Assembly: GCA_004138175.2 (NCBI GenBank)
Contig: RYFE02000005.1
Coordinates: forward strand, 124,001 to 188,000
Origin: Chloroflexales bacterium ZM16-3
Lineage (GTDB): Bacteria > Chloroflexota > Chloroflexia > Chloroflexales > Chloroflexaceae
Length of the DNA stretch: 64,000 nt
Direction: 5' to 3'
Part shown: positions 1-7,732 of the stretch, piece by piece
Layout: each line of letters opens with the position of its first letter
How positions within the stretch are numbered: the first letter of the stretch is position 1
The notes under the pieces: generated by a model
What the model was told of the DNA's origin: nothing
Seen by the model: the letters and a program-made list of their open reading frames with translations, nothing else
Databases searched by the model: none
Translations under genes and position numbers: made by a program

Positions 1-204
1 GCCACCCTGCTCCTGCTGCTCTTCCTGGCCCAGCTCGGCGTCGGCGCGGTGAACCTGGCCCTGCTCGCCCCGATTTCCCTCCAGATCGTCCACCTCTTCC
101 TCGCCGACCTGGTCTGGGTTGCCCTGGTGCTGCTTAGTGCGGCCACCCTCGGCGGCGATGCGCCCGAGGGCGCATCCCAACGCGCCTTTGCAGCCGCAGA
201 TTAG
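1..204 (+). CDS. ctaA: Heme A synthase (CtaA/Cox15), C-terminal end only
   Basis: The reading frame is open from the window edge to TAG at 202-204 and gives 67 residues. It contains two hydrophobic helices; the second carries a histidine in 'QIVHLFLAD', at the place where Cox15/CtaA proteins have a heme-ligating His near the C-terminus. CtaA converts heme O to heme A in the membrane, which fits the SCO and ba3 oxidase genes that follow on the same strand. The N-terminal part lies outside the window, so another polytopic membrane protein of the same cluster cannot be excluded. Confidence 0.7.
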   Translation, partial: ATLLLLLFLAQLGVGAVNLALLAPISLQIVHLFLADLVWVALVLLSAATLGGDAPEGASQRAFAAAD

Positions 205-310
205 GTGATTGTAGATTGTAGATTGCAGATTAGGGTGCCGCGCTGCAATCTGCAATCTGCAATCTGCAATCTGCAATCTGCAATCTGCGGCCTGCAATCT
301 GCAATCGAGT
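205..310. repeat. Heptanucleotide tandem repeat (CAATCTG)n with an inverted partner
   Basis: Directly after the ctaA stop lies a short block of GATTGTA/GATTGCA units (about 208-232). It is followed by at least six tandem CAATCTG heptamers (about 245-308), one of them degenerate. The two blocks are reverse complements and could fold into a hairpin. A shorter related cluster lies at 35346-35381. It resembles the short tandemly repeated heptamers known from filamentous bacteria. No gene is seen here. Confidence 0.8.
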
Positions 311-425
311 TGGGGGATCACAATCAACGGTTGTTGCGGCTTTACGCCGCGTTCATGCGCCGCAACGTATACTCTGCGTATTGCATTCCTTGTTCCTAAA
401 GGCACAATCAATCCCCTGAGGGTCC

Positions 426-1154
426 TTGAAGATCACACCTCTCCCCAATCAGCCCATGCATGACACGCCCCTGGCGCTTCACCTGGCCTGGCTGAAGCCG
501 CTGCTGATCGGCGCGGGTGTGCTGCTGGGGACGATCACGACCCTGGCGCTCTGGTTTGCCCTGGCCCAGCCGGTGAAGGTGATGCCGCGCGTCCGCACGA
601 TGCCGGCCTTCCTGCTCACTGACCAGGACGGCAGGCCGGTGGGGGACGCCGAGCTGCGCGGGCGGATGGTGCTGCTGGGCTTTAGCTACACGCGCTGCGG
701 GGCGGGCTGCGCCGAGCTGAACCGACGCCTCCAGGATGTGCGGGCTGGCCTGGCGACGGCGGGCCTGCTGGGCAGCCAGATCGCCTTCGCCACGATCAGC
801 CTGGACCCGGCCCACGATACGCCTGATGTGCTGCGGGCCTACGCCGCGCAGACTGGGGCCGACCTGACAAGCTGGGCCTTTCTCACTGGCGCGCCCGAGG
901 AGATCAAGGGCCTGGCAGGCGGCGAGCTGGGCATCTACTACGAGAAGCCAGCCGCCGATGGCAGCATGATCCACGACCAGGAGGTGCTCCTGATCGATGA
1001 GAAGGGCATTCTGCGCGCCCGCTACACGCCCAAGGACCTGACCATGGATCGGCTCAACCGCGACCTGGGCCTGCTTGGCCAGGAGCGCAACAGCAGCGGG
1101 GTGATGCGCCAGGTCTATGAGGTGTCGCACCTCTTCCTCTGCTACCCCGACTAG
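426..1154 (+). CDS. SCO1/SenC family copper chaperone for cytochrome oxidase
   Basis: This 242-residue membrane-anchored thioredoxin-fold protein has one N-terminal transmembrane segment (about residues 25-45). The SCO copper site is visible: 'YTRCGAGC' supplies the CxxxC cysteines, and a histidine in 'SMIHDQEVLLID' sits where the third ligand is expected. SCO proteins load copper into the CuA centre of subunit II, and the oxidase genes follow at once. The chosen TTG start has a GAGGG just upstream; ATG at 456 (10 residues shorter) is the alternative. The family call is firm, the start is not. Confidence 0.88.
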   Translation: MKITPLPNQPMHDTPLALHLAWLKPLLIGAGVLLGTITTLALWFALAQPVKVMPRVRTMPAFLLTDQDGRPVGDAELRGRMVLLGFSYTRCGAGCAELNRRLQDVRAGLATAGLLGSQIAFATISLDPAHDTPDVLRAYAAQTGADLTSWAFLTGAPEEIKGLAGGELGIYYEKPAADGSMIHDQEVLLIDEKGILRARYTPKDLTMDRLNRDLGLLGQERNSSGVMRQVYEVSHLFLCYPD

Positions 1155-1156
1155 AG

Positions 1157-1195
1157 CACTGAGGCACTGAGGCACTGAGGCACTGAGACGCTGAG
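1157..1195. repeat. Tandem 8-mer repeat (CACTGAGG)x4
   Basis: Four head-to-tail CACTGAGG units plus a degenerate CGCTGAG fill the gap between the SCO gene and the small oxidase subunit. Related CACTGAG runs occur inside the larger repeats at 34152-34220 and 47290-47350. Confidence 0.8.
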
Positions 1196-1211
1196 TATAA
1201 GGAGCACGCGC

Positions 1212-1382
1212 ATGGCTGATGACAATGACCAGGTGAAGGCTGTGGAGGATGAGGAGAACGAGCCGCACGAGCCGCCACGGGGCACGCTGCTGATTATGAT
1301 CGGCTACCTGCTCGTCACGATCACGCTCTGGATGCAGGCGTACCTGACCTTGCTGCACAACGGAGGGCTCCCCCCGCTATGA
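1212..1382 (+). CDS. ba3-type cytochrome c oxidase subunit IIa (CbaD-like)
   Basis: This 56-residue protein has an acidic N-terminus (about residues 1-20) followed by one hydrophobic helix ('LLIMIGYLLVTITLWM'). An AGGAG lies about 10 bases before the ATG. Its stop overlaps the start of subunit II by the sequence ATGA, which indicates translational coupling. In Thermus-type ba3 oxidases a tiny single-helix subunit IIa replaces the first transmembrane helix of subunit II. Size, topology and position here match that role. The assignment rests on context and topology, since such short proteins carry little sequence signal. Confidence 0.75.
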   Translation: MADDNDQVKAVEDEENEPHEPPRGTLLIMIGYLLVTITLWMQAYLTLLHNGGLPPL

Positions 1383-1864
1383 GAGACAACAGCAAGTTTG
1401 TGGGCTACCTGTTTGAGGTGGCATGGATCCTGCCAAGCGTTGCCATCCCGGTGACTCTGTTTGTGGCTGTGGTGATCACCGCCTTTGCGGTGGGCATCCG
1501 TGTTCCCACCGACGTTGGGCGGGTGGACCCGCAGGCGCTGGCCCAGACGGTACCCTTCGACAACCCTGGCATCCGTGAGATGGCCCCTGGCGTGTATGAG
1601 GCCACCGTGATCGCACAGACCTTCGCGTTCACGCCGGGCGAGATCGAGATCCCGCTCGACTCGAAGGTCACCTTCACGCTAACCAGCCGCGACGTGATCC
1701 ACGGCTTCAAGATCGAGGGCACCGACGTGAACGGTATGATCGTGCCGGGCCAGATCACGAAGGTGACGACGACATTCCGCAGGCCAGGCGAGTACCTGAT
1801 TGTCTGCCACGAGTTCTGTGGTGCCGGGCACCATCTGATGTTTGGGAAGGTGATCGTGAAGTGA
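1379..1864 (+). CDS. cbaB: ba3-type cytochrome c oxidase subunit II (CuA)
   Basis: At 161 residues with a single N-terminal transmembrane helix (about 15-40), this is the short ba3 form rather than the two-helix aa3 form. The binuclear CuA site is complete: a His in 'DVIHGFKIEG', then 'CHEFCGAGHHLM' with both cysteines, the Glu, the His and the Met. It accepts electrons from cytochrome c and passes them to subunit I. The start overlaps the stop of the IIa gene by four bases; the gene is followed 22 bp later by subunit I. Confidence 0.95.
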   Translation: MRDNSKFVGYLFEVAWILPSVAIPVTLFVAVVITAFAVGIRVPTDVGRVDPQALAQTVPFDNPGIREMAPGVYEATVIAQTFAFTPGEIEIPLDSKVTFTLTSRDVIHGFKIEGTDVNGMIVPGQITKVTTTFRRPGEYLIVCHEFCGAGHHLMFGKVIVK

Positions 1865-1886
1865 GCAGAGGGTAAAGGAACTCATT

Positions 1887-3569
1887 ATGGCTCGTGCAAT
1901 CACATCTGCCCGGTCGATGGTCGCCGAGCGCGTCGACCGCTTCGGCACTGAGAAGCGGCTGGCCGCGATCAATATCATCATCGCGTTTTCGGCGCTGGCT
2001 GTCGGCGGGCTCATGGGCGTGTTCCAGGTGCTCAACTACAATAACATCGACCTGTACCCGGCGGTCAAGCCGGTGCTGCCCGGCGGCTACTACCAGGGGC
2101 TCACGCTGCACGGCGTGCTAAATGTGCTGGTCTTCACCACCTTCTATATCATCGGCTTCCTGACCTTCATCTTCGCCAAGTCGCTCGACAAGCCCCTGGC
2201 GAGCCCGGCCATGGCATGGGCCACGCTCGGCGTGATGTCGACCGGCCTGCTGCTGGCGGCGATTCCGCTGCTGCTGAACCAGGCGACGGTGATGTTCACC
2301 TTCTACCCGCCGCTGAAGGCCAGCTCGCTCTACTACATCGGGCTGACGCTGGTGGTGGCGGGCACCTGGCTGCTGCTGCTGAACATGGTGCTGACCCGCA
2401 ACGCCTGGATCAAAGAGAACCCCGGCAAGCGGACTCCGCTGGCGTCGTTTATGGCGATCACCACCATGACGATGTGGTCGGTCGCCACGATCGGCATCGC
2501 CTCGGAGATGCTCTTCCTGCTCATCCCCTGGTCGCTGGGCCTGGTGCCGGGCACAGATATCATCCTGGCCCGCACGCTGTTCTGGTTCACCGGCCACCCG
2601 ATCGTCTACTTCTGGCTGCTGCCGGCCTACATCTCCTGGTACAGCCTGGTGCCGAACCACGCCGGCGGCAAGCTGTTCAGCGAGCCGATGGCCCGCGTGT
2701 CCTTCATCCTGTTCCTCATCCTCTCCGCGCCGATCGGCATGCACCACCAGATAACCGACCCGGGCATCTCGGAGGCGTGGAAGCTGGTTCACGCGCTGTT
2801 CACCTTTGTGGTGTTCTTCCCCAGCCTGCTGACCTTCTTCAACGTGGTTGCCTCGCTGGAGTACTCGGGCCGCAAGCGCGGCGGCAAGGGCTGGTTGACC
2901 TGGATCTTCAGCCTGCCCTGGGGCAAGCCCGAGTTCACCACGCAGGTGCTGGCTATGCTGCTCTTCGCCTTCGGCGGGATCGGCGGCCTGGTGAACGCAT
3001 CGTACAACCTGAACCTGGTTGTCCACAACACCTCGTGGGTCTCCGGTCACTTCCACCTGACGGTCGGCACGGCGGTGGCCCTGAGCTTTATGGGCATCAC
3101 CTACTGGCTGGTGCCCTACCTGACCGGGCGGCACCTGTGGAGCCGGAAGATGGCGCTGACCCAGGCATGGCTCTGGTTTGTGGGCATGGGCATCTTCTCG
3201 CACTTTATGCACGAGCTTGGCCTGCGCGGCATGCCCCGGCGCACGATGATCGGCGGGGCGCCCTATGTGCTAGACAGCTGGAAGCTGCTGCTGCCCTTCA
3301 CGATGATCGGCGGCCTGATCATGTTCGTCAGCGCGGCGCTGTACTACCTGAACATCATCATGACGATCAGCGCGGGCAAGAAGGGCTACAACGAGCCGGT
3401 GCCCTTCGCCAAGGCGCTCTCCGGCCCCGAGGACACCCCGCAGATCCTGGATCGCTTCGTGCCCTGGCTGCTGGTCTCCGCCGTGCTGATCCTGGTCAAC
3501 TACGGCCCGACCCTGTTCAACCTGGTGACGAACGCCCGCTTCAACATCCCCGGGCTCTCTCCCTGGTGA
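1887..3569 (+). CDS. cbaA: ba3-type cytochrome c oxidase subunit I
   Basis: This 560-residue polytopic protein is the catalytic heme-copper subunit. Visible ligand motifs are 'LTLHGVLNVLVF' (low-spin heme His), 'FTGHPIVYFWLLP' (CuB His with the cross-linking Tyr), 'IGMHHQITDPG' (two CuB His) and 'SGHFHLTVG' (heme His pair). The HPIVYFW context and the IIa-II-I gene order place it in the B-family (ba3) oxidases, which reduce O2 with high affinity. A start at ATG 1887 follows 22 bp after subunit II. A strong hairpin (3584-3626) follows the stop and probably ends the operon. Confidence 0.95.
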   Translation: MARAITSARSMVAERVDRFGTEKRLAAINIIIAFSALAVGGLMGVFQVLNYNNIDLYPAVKPVLPGGYYQGLTLHGVLNVLVFTTFYIIGFLTFIFAKSLDKPLASPAMAWATLGVMSTGLLLAAIPLLLNQATVMFTFYPPLKASSLYYIGLTLVVAGTWLLLLNMVLTRNAWIKENPGKRTPLASFMAITTMTMWSVATIGIASEMLFLLIPWSLGLVPGTDIILARTLFWFTGHPIVYFWLLPAYISWYSLVPNHAGGKLFSEPMARVSFILFLILSAPIGMHHQITDPGISEAWKLVHALFTFVVFFPSLLTFFNVVASLEYSGRKRGGKGWLTWIFSLPWGKPEFTTQVLAMLLFAFGGIGGLVNASYNLNLVVHNTSWVSGHFHLTVGTAVALSFMGITYWLVPYLTGRHLWSRKMALTQAWLWFVGMGIFSHFMHELGLRGMPRRTMIGGAPYVLDSWKLLLPFTMIGGLIMFVSAALYYLNIIMTISAGKKGYNEPVPFAKALSGPEDTPQILDRFVPWLLVSAVLILVNYGPTLFNLVTNARFNIPGLSPW

Positions 3570-3583
3570 GAATCCAATTGCTG

Positions 3584-3626
3584 TTTGCTGGTTGTGGTGC
3601 GGCGAAGCCGCACCACAACCAGCAAA
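3584..3626 (+). terminator. Perfect 20-bp hairpin after the oxidase operon
   Basis: Arms 3584-3603 and 3607-3626 are exact reverse complements around a GAA loop (stem top GGC-GAA-GCC). There is no clear T-run, so it is a terminator-like or mRNA-stabilising palindrome rather than a textbook intrinsic terminator. Confidence 0.7.
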
Positions 3627-3803
3627 TGACAGGCAGGCACACAGCATATTCTTGTACCGGCTGGTCTGCCAACCCGAAAAACGGAAGCCAGACGAACAGG
3701 ACATGGTGCGTGACACTCACCCTGAGTGGCACCACCCGCACGCACTTTGCGGGAGAGCCTATAACCTGCGCCACCTCTTCGACCGCATTACCCTTGACCT
3801 GGA

Positions 3804-3946
3804 GGGTACCGGCGACTCCGTCCTATGCGCATCAAGTTAAGCCCCGGGCTCCCCGGGATTTCTTGTTGTTTTGGCCAAAACAACGTTGGTTTTTAGGGCG
3901 GCAGCCCTAAACTTGATGCGCATGGGGGGTACCGGCGACTCCGTCC
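3804..3946. mobile_element. Small TIR-bounded element between 20-bp direct repeats
   Basis: An identical 20-mer starting GGGTACCGGC occurs at 3804-3823 and 3927-3946. Between the copies lies a 99-bp unit (3825-3923) with perfect 14-bp terminal inverted repeats (ATGCGCATCAAGTT). Inside are a CCCCGGG stem, a 20-bp perfect palindrome (3865-3884) and the 18-mer palindrome at 3893-3910. The rest of 3627-4176 holds no convincing gene, only a possible weak promoter for murQ (TTGCAA at 4020-4025, TAAAGT at 4043-4048, 17-bp spacer). Confidence 0.6.
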
Positions 3947-4176
3947 CCAACCTGCTGCGTCCCACTAGATGTAGTAGCACTACCGGGAAATCCTGGAGAA
4001 CCCATTTTTGGTGAGGGTATTGCAAAACAGCAGAAAGTGCGATAAAGTAGGAGAAGATTTGGGTCTGACGCTCAACCCAAATACTCAAAAACATATGTCT
4101 GAAACTGCCCCGCTGGATCAGGTGGCGGAAAATCACCTTGACCTAATTAAGCTAAGATGGAAAAGGAATAGAAGAA

Positions 4177-5058
4177 ATGTCTACTACAACTGAAGGAAGC
4201 AATGTCTCTACAAAAAATCTTGATTTGTTATCAATCGAGGAAATCCTTTGCATCATGAACGAAGAAGACACGAGAATACCTGTTGTGATAAAAGCTCGTA
4301 TTCCTGAAATAGCGGAAGCCATTAAAATTATAATAAAACAGCTCGAGTTGGGCGGGAGAATTATCTATGTAGGAGCTGGAACGAGCGGTAGGATTGCGAA
4401 TCTAGATGCGATTGAGTGCCCCGCAACGTTTAATACTCCTCCTGAGATGATCCAGGCTATTGTTGCCGGTAAAGAGCGAGCTTTACATCAAACAGTGTAT
4501 GGTGCGGAAGATGATCTACAACAAGGCGAGCTTGATTTGCTCAAGCTAAACCCTGATGAAAAGGATGTGGTCGTAGGAATAGCGGCAAGCGGAAAAACGC
4601 CATATGTTATAGGAGCACTTCGAGCCGGTAAGCAAGTAGGAGCGTCGATTATAGCCATATCTTCCAATGATCCTGCACCTATTCTTGATTTAGCTGATGT
4701 TGGTATTCCTATCGTCGTTGGACCCGAAGTAATTACTGGTTCAACCAGACTGAAAGCAGGAACTGCACAGAAAATAGTGCTTAATATGTTAAGCACTGTG
4801 GCTATGGTTAAACTCGGTAAAGTGTACGGTAACCTGATGGTAGATTTACGGATTGTCAATCATAAGCTTGAACAGAGAGCTATAGATATAATTGTGCCTA
4901 TTACAGGTCTTACGCGCGATGAGTCGAAAGACCTATTGAGCCGCTGCAATGGGGAAGTTAAATGTGCCATCATCGTTGGCATCCTGGGTATCGAGGTTAA
5001 TGATGCCAAAAATCTTCTTTTGCAGAACCAGGGGAATCTGAGGAGCATAATCGGGTGA
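4177..5058 (+). CDS. murQ: N-acetylmuramic acid 6-phosphate etherase
   Basis: This 293-residue SIS-fold enzyme cleaves the lactyl ether of MurNAc-6-phosphate, giving GlcNAc-6-phosphate and D-lactate in peptidoglycan recycling. Family signatures are complete: 'IYVGAGTSGRIANLDAIECP' (sugar-phosphate loop and the catalytic Glu in DAIEC), 'VYGAEDD' (the second conserved Glu), 'GIAASGKTPYVIGAL' and 'GSTRLKAGTAQKIVLN'. Length matches the usual roughly 300 residues. The ATG is preceded by AAAGGAATAGAAGAA. The gene is clearly more A+T-rich than the oxidase genes upstream and begins an A+T-rich island ending near 11074. Two BadF-family kinases follow, which could supply its substrate. Confidence 0.93.
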   Translation: MSTTTEGSNVSTKNLDLLSIEEILCIMNEEDTRIPVVIKARIPEIAEAIKIIIKQLELGGRIIYVGAGTSGRIANLDAIECPATFNTPPEMIQAIVAGKERALHQTVYGAEDDLQQGELDLLKLNPDEKDVVVGIAASGKTPYVIGALRAGKQVGASIIAISSNDPAPILDLADVGIPIVVGPEVITGSTRLKAGTAQKIVLNMLSTVAMVKLGKVYGNLMVDLRIVNHKLEQRAIDIIVPITGLTRDESKDLLSRCNGEVKCAIIVGILGIEVNDAKNLLLQNQGNLRSIIG

Positions 5059-5084
5059 TCCTAATCGTAACAAATGATAATTCG

Positions 5085-5188
5085 CAATACCGCAGAAGTA
5101 ACCCTGTGAGGCATTCTGAGCGAAGCGAAGAATGCCGACCGGGATCCTTCGCTTCGCTCAGGGTGACAGCGTTACTTATGCTCTACTG
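5085..5188. mobile_element. MITE-like element, copy 1, with 10-bp target duplication
   Basis: This 104-bp unit has imperfect 18-bp terminal inverted repeats (left end CAATACCGCAGAAGTAAC; right end is the complement of CAGTAGAGCATAAGTAAC). It is flanked by the exact duplication TGATAATTCG (5075-5084 and 5189-5198). The centre holds a long inverted repeat built on CTGAGCGAAGCGAAG. A second copy lies at 28170-28279. Confidence 0.75.
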
Positions 5189-5361
5189 TGATAATTCGTT
5201 CAAATGCACTGAATGGTGTGGCGGTCGCGCAACTCATCTACTACCAGGGAGTCTGGTTGAGTGCGGGCATGTTCGGTATCGGTTCGCTTCCCAGCGAGGC
5301 CACGGCATCGTTTTCTAATGACATTCCGGCTTTTGCACCAGAAACACAGGAGGTAATCGAC

Positions 5362-6351
5362 ATGTCTGATAGCCCAAAATATGTCCTGGGTATAGATGGT
5401 GGGGCTACTAAATCCAGCTGTTTAGTTGCGGACTTAAAAGGGGCCGTTGTGGGCTCTTTCATCGGGCCTGCTTCTAATCCTTACACTGTGAAAGAATTTG
5501 ATCAAGTCCTTCGTACCCTTATACAAGATGCATTGCGGTCAACAAATGTTAGTCAGTTGAGGCTGGTTGGAGCCTGTCTCGGGCTAGCAGGCGCGGGTAT
5601 GAAAGAAGATCAACAGCGTATCAGGCGGATGGTGTTTGAGATCCTTCATGATCTGGAGAAAGAGGGAAGCATCGCGGAATTTGTTAATGATGTCGAAGAT
5701 GTTCATAATATCATTGTATGTGGCGATATGGTCACCGCATTGTTGGCAAATGTGGAAGAGATGGAAGGGGTTATCGTCATATCTGGGACGGGTTCTATTG
5801 CTTATGGTCAAAACGCTAATGGCGAAACTGCCAGGTCTGGTGGATGGGGGAAATACCTCTCAGAAGAAGGCAGTGGTCTATACATAGGCCAGCGAGCTCT
5901 CAAGGCAGTTGCACAGGCACACGATGGTCGTGGTCAAACAACACCGTTAGTCAATGCAATCATTAAAGAGTTTGGTGCGGACTCAATGGATAATTTCCTA
6001 TTGCTTGCAAGGAAGAAAGAGATCGAGAATAGAGACATAGCATCTTTGGCGCGGATAGTTAATGATATTGCACAAGCGGGGGACGAGGTGTCACAAAGCA
6101 TACTGAAAGATGCTGGATATGAACTAAGTAGATGTGTTATGGCTGTCACTGAGAGATTGAATTTAAAGTCAGGTTTCACACTTGTGATAGCTGGGGGTGT
6201 CCTTACCAATATTGATATGGTACGTAACTCTATGAGGGCATATCTACAAGAGAAGATAGTTCCTGGTACGGTTGTTTTCCCTAGTCGAGATGGTGCCTAC
6301 GGGGCATTAAAAGTGGCAAAGATAACGTATGAAAGGCACAATAAAGAATAA
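5362..6351 (+). CDS. BadF/BadG-family N-acetylhexosamine kinase (MurK/NAGK-like), first copy
   Basis: This 329-residue ASKHA-fold kinase belongs to the BcrAD/BadFG family, which includes eukaryotic GlcNAc kinase and clostridial MurK (GlcNAc/MurNAc kinase). The phosphate-1 loop is 'VLGIDGGATKSS', the probable catalytic Asp lies in 'VCGDMVTALLA', phosphate-2 is 'VISGTGSIAYG', followed by 'GGWGKYLSEEGSG' and the adenosine motif 'VIAGGVLTN'. I chose ATG 5362 because AGGAGG lies 9 bases upstream. The frame is open back to 5188, but that part starts inside a MITE duplication. Beside murQ it probably makes MurNAc-6-P or GlcNAc-6-P. No sugar transporter is present in the island. Confidence 0.85.
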   Translation: MSDSPKYVLGIDGGATKSSCLVADLKGAVVGSFIGPASNPYTVKEFDQVLRTLIQDALRSTNVSQLRLVGACLGLAGAGMKEDQQRIRRMVFEILHDLEKEGSIAEFVNDVEDVHNIIVCGDMVTALLANVEEMEGVIVISGTGSIAYGQNANGETARSGGWGKYLSEEGSGLYIGQRALKAVAQAHDGRGQTTPLVNAIIKEFGADSMDNFLLLARKKEIENRDIASLARIVNDIAQAGDEVSQSILKDAGYELSRCVMAVTERLNLKSGFTLVIAGGVLTNIDMVRNSMRAYLQEKIVPGTVVFPSRDGAYGALKVAKITYERHNKE

Positions 6352-6437
6352 TCCGGCTCTCAGATCCGACGGATACACCTGCCGCCTTTCCAGGACTTCC
6401 GCAGGCTGAAGGCGCATCCTCATCCGAACAGTAAAGG

Positions 6438-6605
6438 TGCCTTACTGCATGACATGCATTTGTGCGCCACTAGGAATACCGCATTGGGAAGCCAAAACAC
6501 AAGGCCACCGTTCGTAGGCTCAGGCGTCGCGAAAAATGTTGGTGCAAGGCATCAGGAAGTTCTTTACCATGTTTTTAGAACAAGTGCATGTCATGTAATA
6601 AGGTA
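6438..6605. repeat. Gap between the kinase genes with 25-bp imperfect terminal inverted repeats
   Basis: Bases 6438-6462 and 6581-6605 match as reverse complements at 21 of 25 positions around the core CATGACATGCA. The enclosed 118 bp have no open frame of note. This could be a small non-autonomous element or a pair of operators upstream of the second kinase. The whole gap (6352-6639) shows no gene. Confidence 0.45.
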
Positions 6606-6639
6606 AAGATGCTCGTGCAGTGAAGCATTAAAGGGTCTC

Positions 6640-7623
6640 ATGATGTCTAAATATGTTCTGGGTATAGATGGTGGCAGCACCAAAACGGTATGCTTGTTAG
6701 CAGATTTGCATGGGGTGGCTTACGGAAGGGGTGAAAGCGGAATATCAAATCCTAATTATGTAAATCAAGAGGAATTACGAGAAACATTGCGTAGGGCCAC
6801 GGAAGGATCTATTGCATCTTTAAATTCCTCGCTTTTTGAAATAATCGGCGTATGCTTAGGAATAGCGGGTGCCGGTAGTGAGGAGAAGCAGAACCTCATT
6901 CGAGGTGTAATGTGGGACATAGTGACGGATCTGGTTGCTCGGTATCCGAGTTTGGGGCTGTGTGACGGTTTTGAAGAACACACGCACATACAAGTACATG
7001 GAGATACAGTTGTCGCCCTTGTCTCTGGGGCAGGTTTGCGGTACGGAATGGTTGTGATTTCCGGAACCGGTTCCATCGTATATGGTGAAACATCGGATGG
7101 GTTGACAGCTTTTGCTGGAGGATGGGGGCATCTCCTGGCTAACGAAGGTAGTGGCTATCAAATTGGCACACATGCATTAAAAGCTATTGTTAGAGCGAGT
7201 GATGGGCGTGATGTATTCACACTGCTTGAACCCATAATTCTCGAGTATTGGAATTGTACGTCTACAAAACAATTATTTCTCTACATGTTAAGCGGTGATC
7301 CGACGATAGCAGACATTGCCGATTTATCCAAAATGGTCGATAAAGCAGCAAAGCTCGACGATCATGTTGCGAAAGACATATTGAAACGTGCAGGAAGAGA
7401 ACTGGCTATCGGCGTAAAAGCAGTTGCTACAAGGCTCGGTTTTCTCAACCAAGAGTTCCCTCTTGTGCTAACCGGAGGTGTTCTGCTGAACATTGAGCTT
7501 GTTGGTGCAGAGCTCATTTCGAGGATCAGGTGCGAACTTCCCATGGCTCAAATTATAGAACCATTAGTGGAACCTGTCCAGGGTGCTGTCATCCTCGCAC
7601 TAGAAAGAAGGGCATTGACATAA
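6640..7623 (+). CDS. BadF/BadG-family N-acetylhexosamine kinase (MurK/NAGK-like), second copy
   Basis: This 327-residue paralogue of the preceding kinase has the same motifs: 'VLGIDGGSTKTV' (phosphate 1), 'VHGDTVVALVS' (catalytic Asp), 'VISGTGSIVYG' (phosphate 2), 'GGWGHLLANEGSG' and 'VLTGGVLLN'. The two proteins differ clearly in the middle, so this is an old duplication or two separately acquired genes with possibly different sugar preference. The start is ATG 6640 or the adjacent ATG 6643, after AAAGGG. Only 110 bp separate it from the TIR-NACHT gene on the same strand, so co-transcription is plausible. Confidence 0.85.
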   Translation: MMSKYVLGIDGGSTKTVCLLADLHGVAYGRGESGISNPNYVNQEELRETLRRATEGSIASLNSSLFEIIGVCLGIAGAGSEEKQNLIRGVMWDIVTDLVARYPSLGLCDGFEEHTHIQVHGDTVVALVSGAGLRYGMVVISGTGSIVYGETSDGLTAFAGGWGHLLANEGSGYQIGTHALKAIVRASDGRDVFTLLEPIILEYWNCTSTKQLFLYMLSGDPTIADIADLSKMVDKAAKLDDHVAKDILKRAGRELAIGVKAVATRLGFLNQEFPLVLTGGVLLNIELVGAELISRIRCELPMAQIIEPLVEPVQGAVILALERRALT

Positions 7624-7732
7624 TCTTAACGACACCAGCATTGGCATGGTACGGCGCCAAAGCTCTTGCCATTGGTGTCCCTGGTACTGATCCCAGTCCA
7701 ATACTTCCAAACTTTAGATACAGGATCGCATT

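Noticed and set aside
408-1358. Long minus-strand open frame opposite the SCO gene
   Set aside because: It is antisense to a clear SCO protein in G+C-rich DNA, has His/Gln/Arg-rich composition and no family motif. The same reasoning applies to the long antisense frames opposite the oxidase, threonine synthase, ECF and carboxylase genes.
5188-5361. N-terminal extension of the first kinase to GTG 5188
   Set aside because: A strong AGGAGG precedes ATG 5362 and the paralogue begins at the matching place. The extension starts at a MITE duplication.
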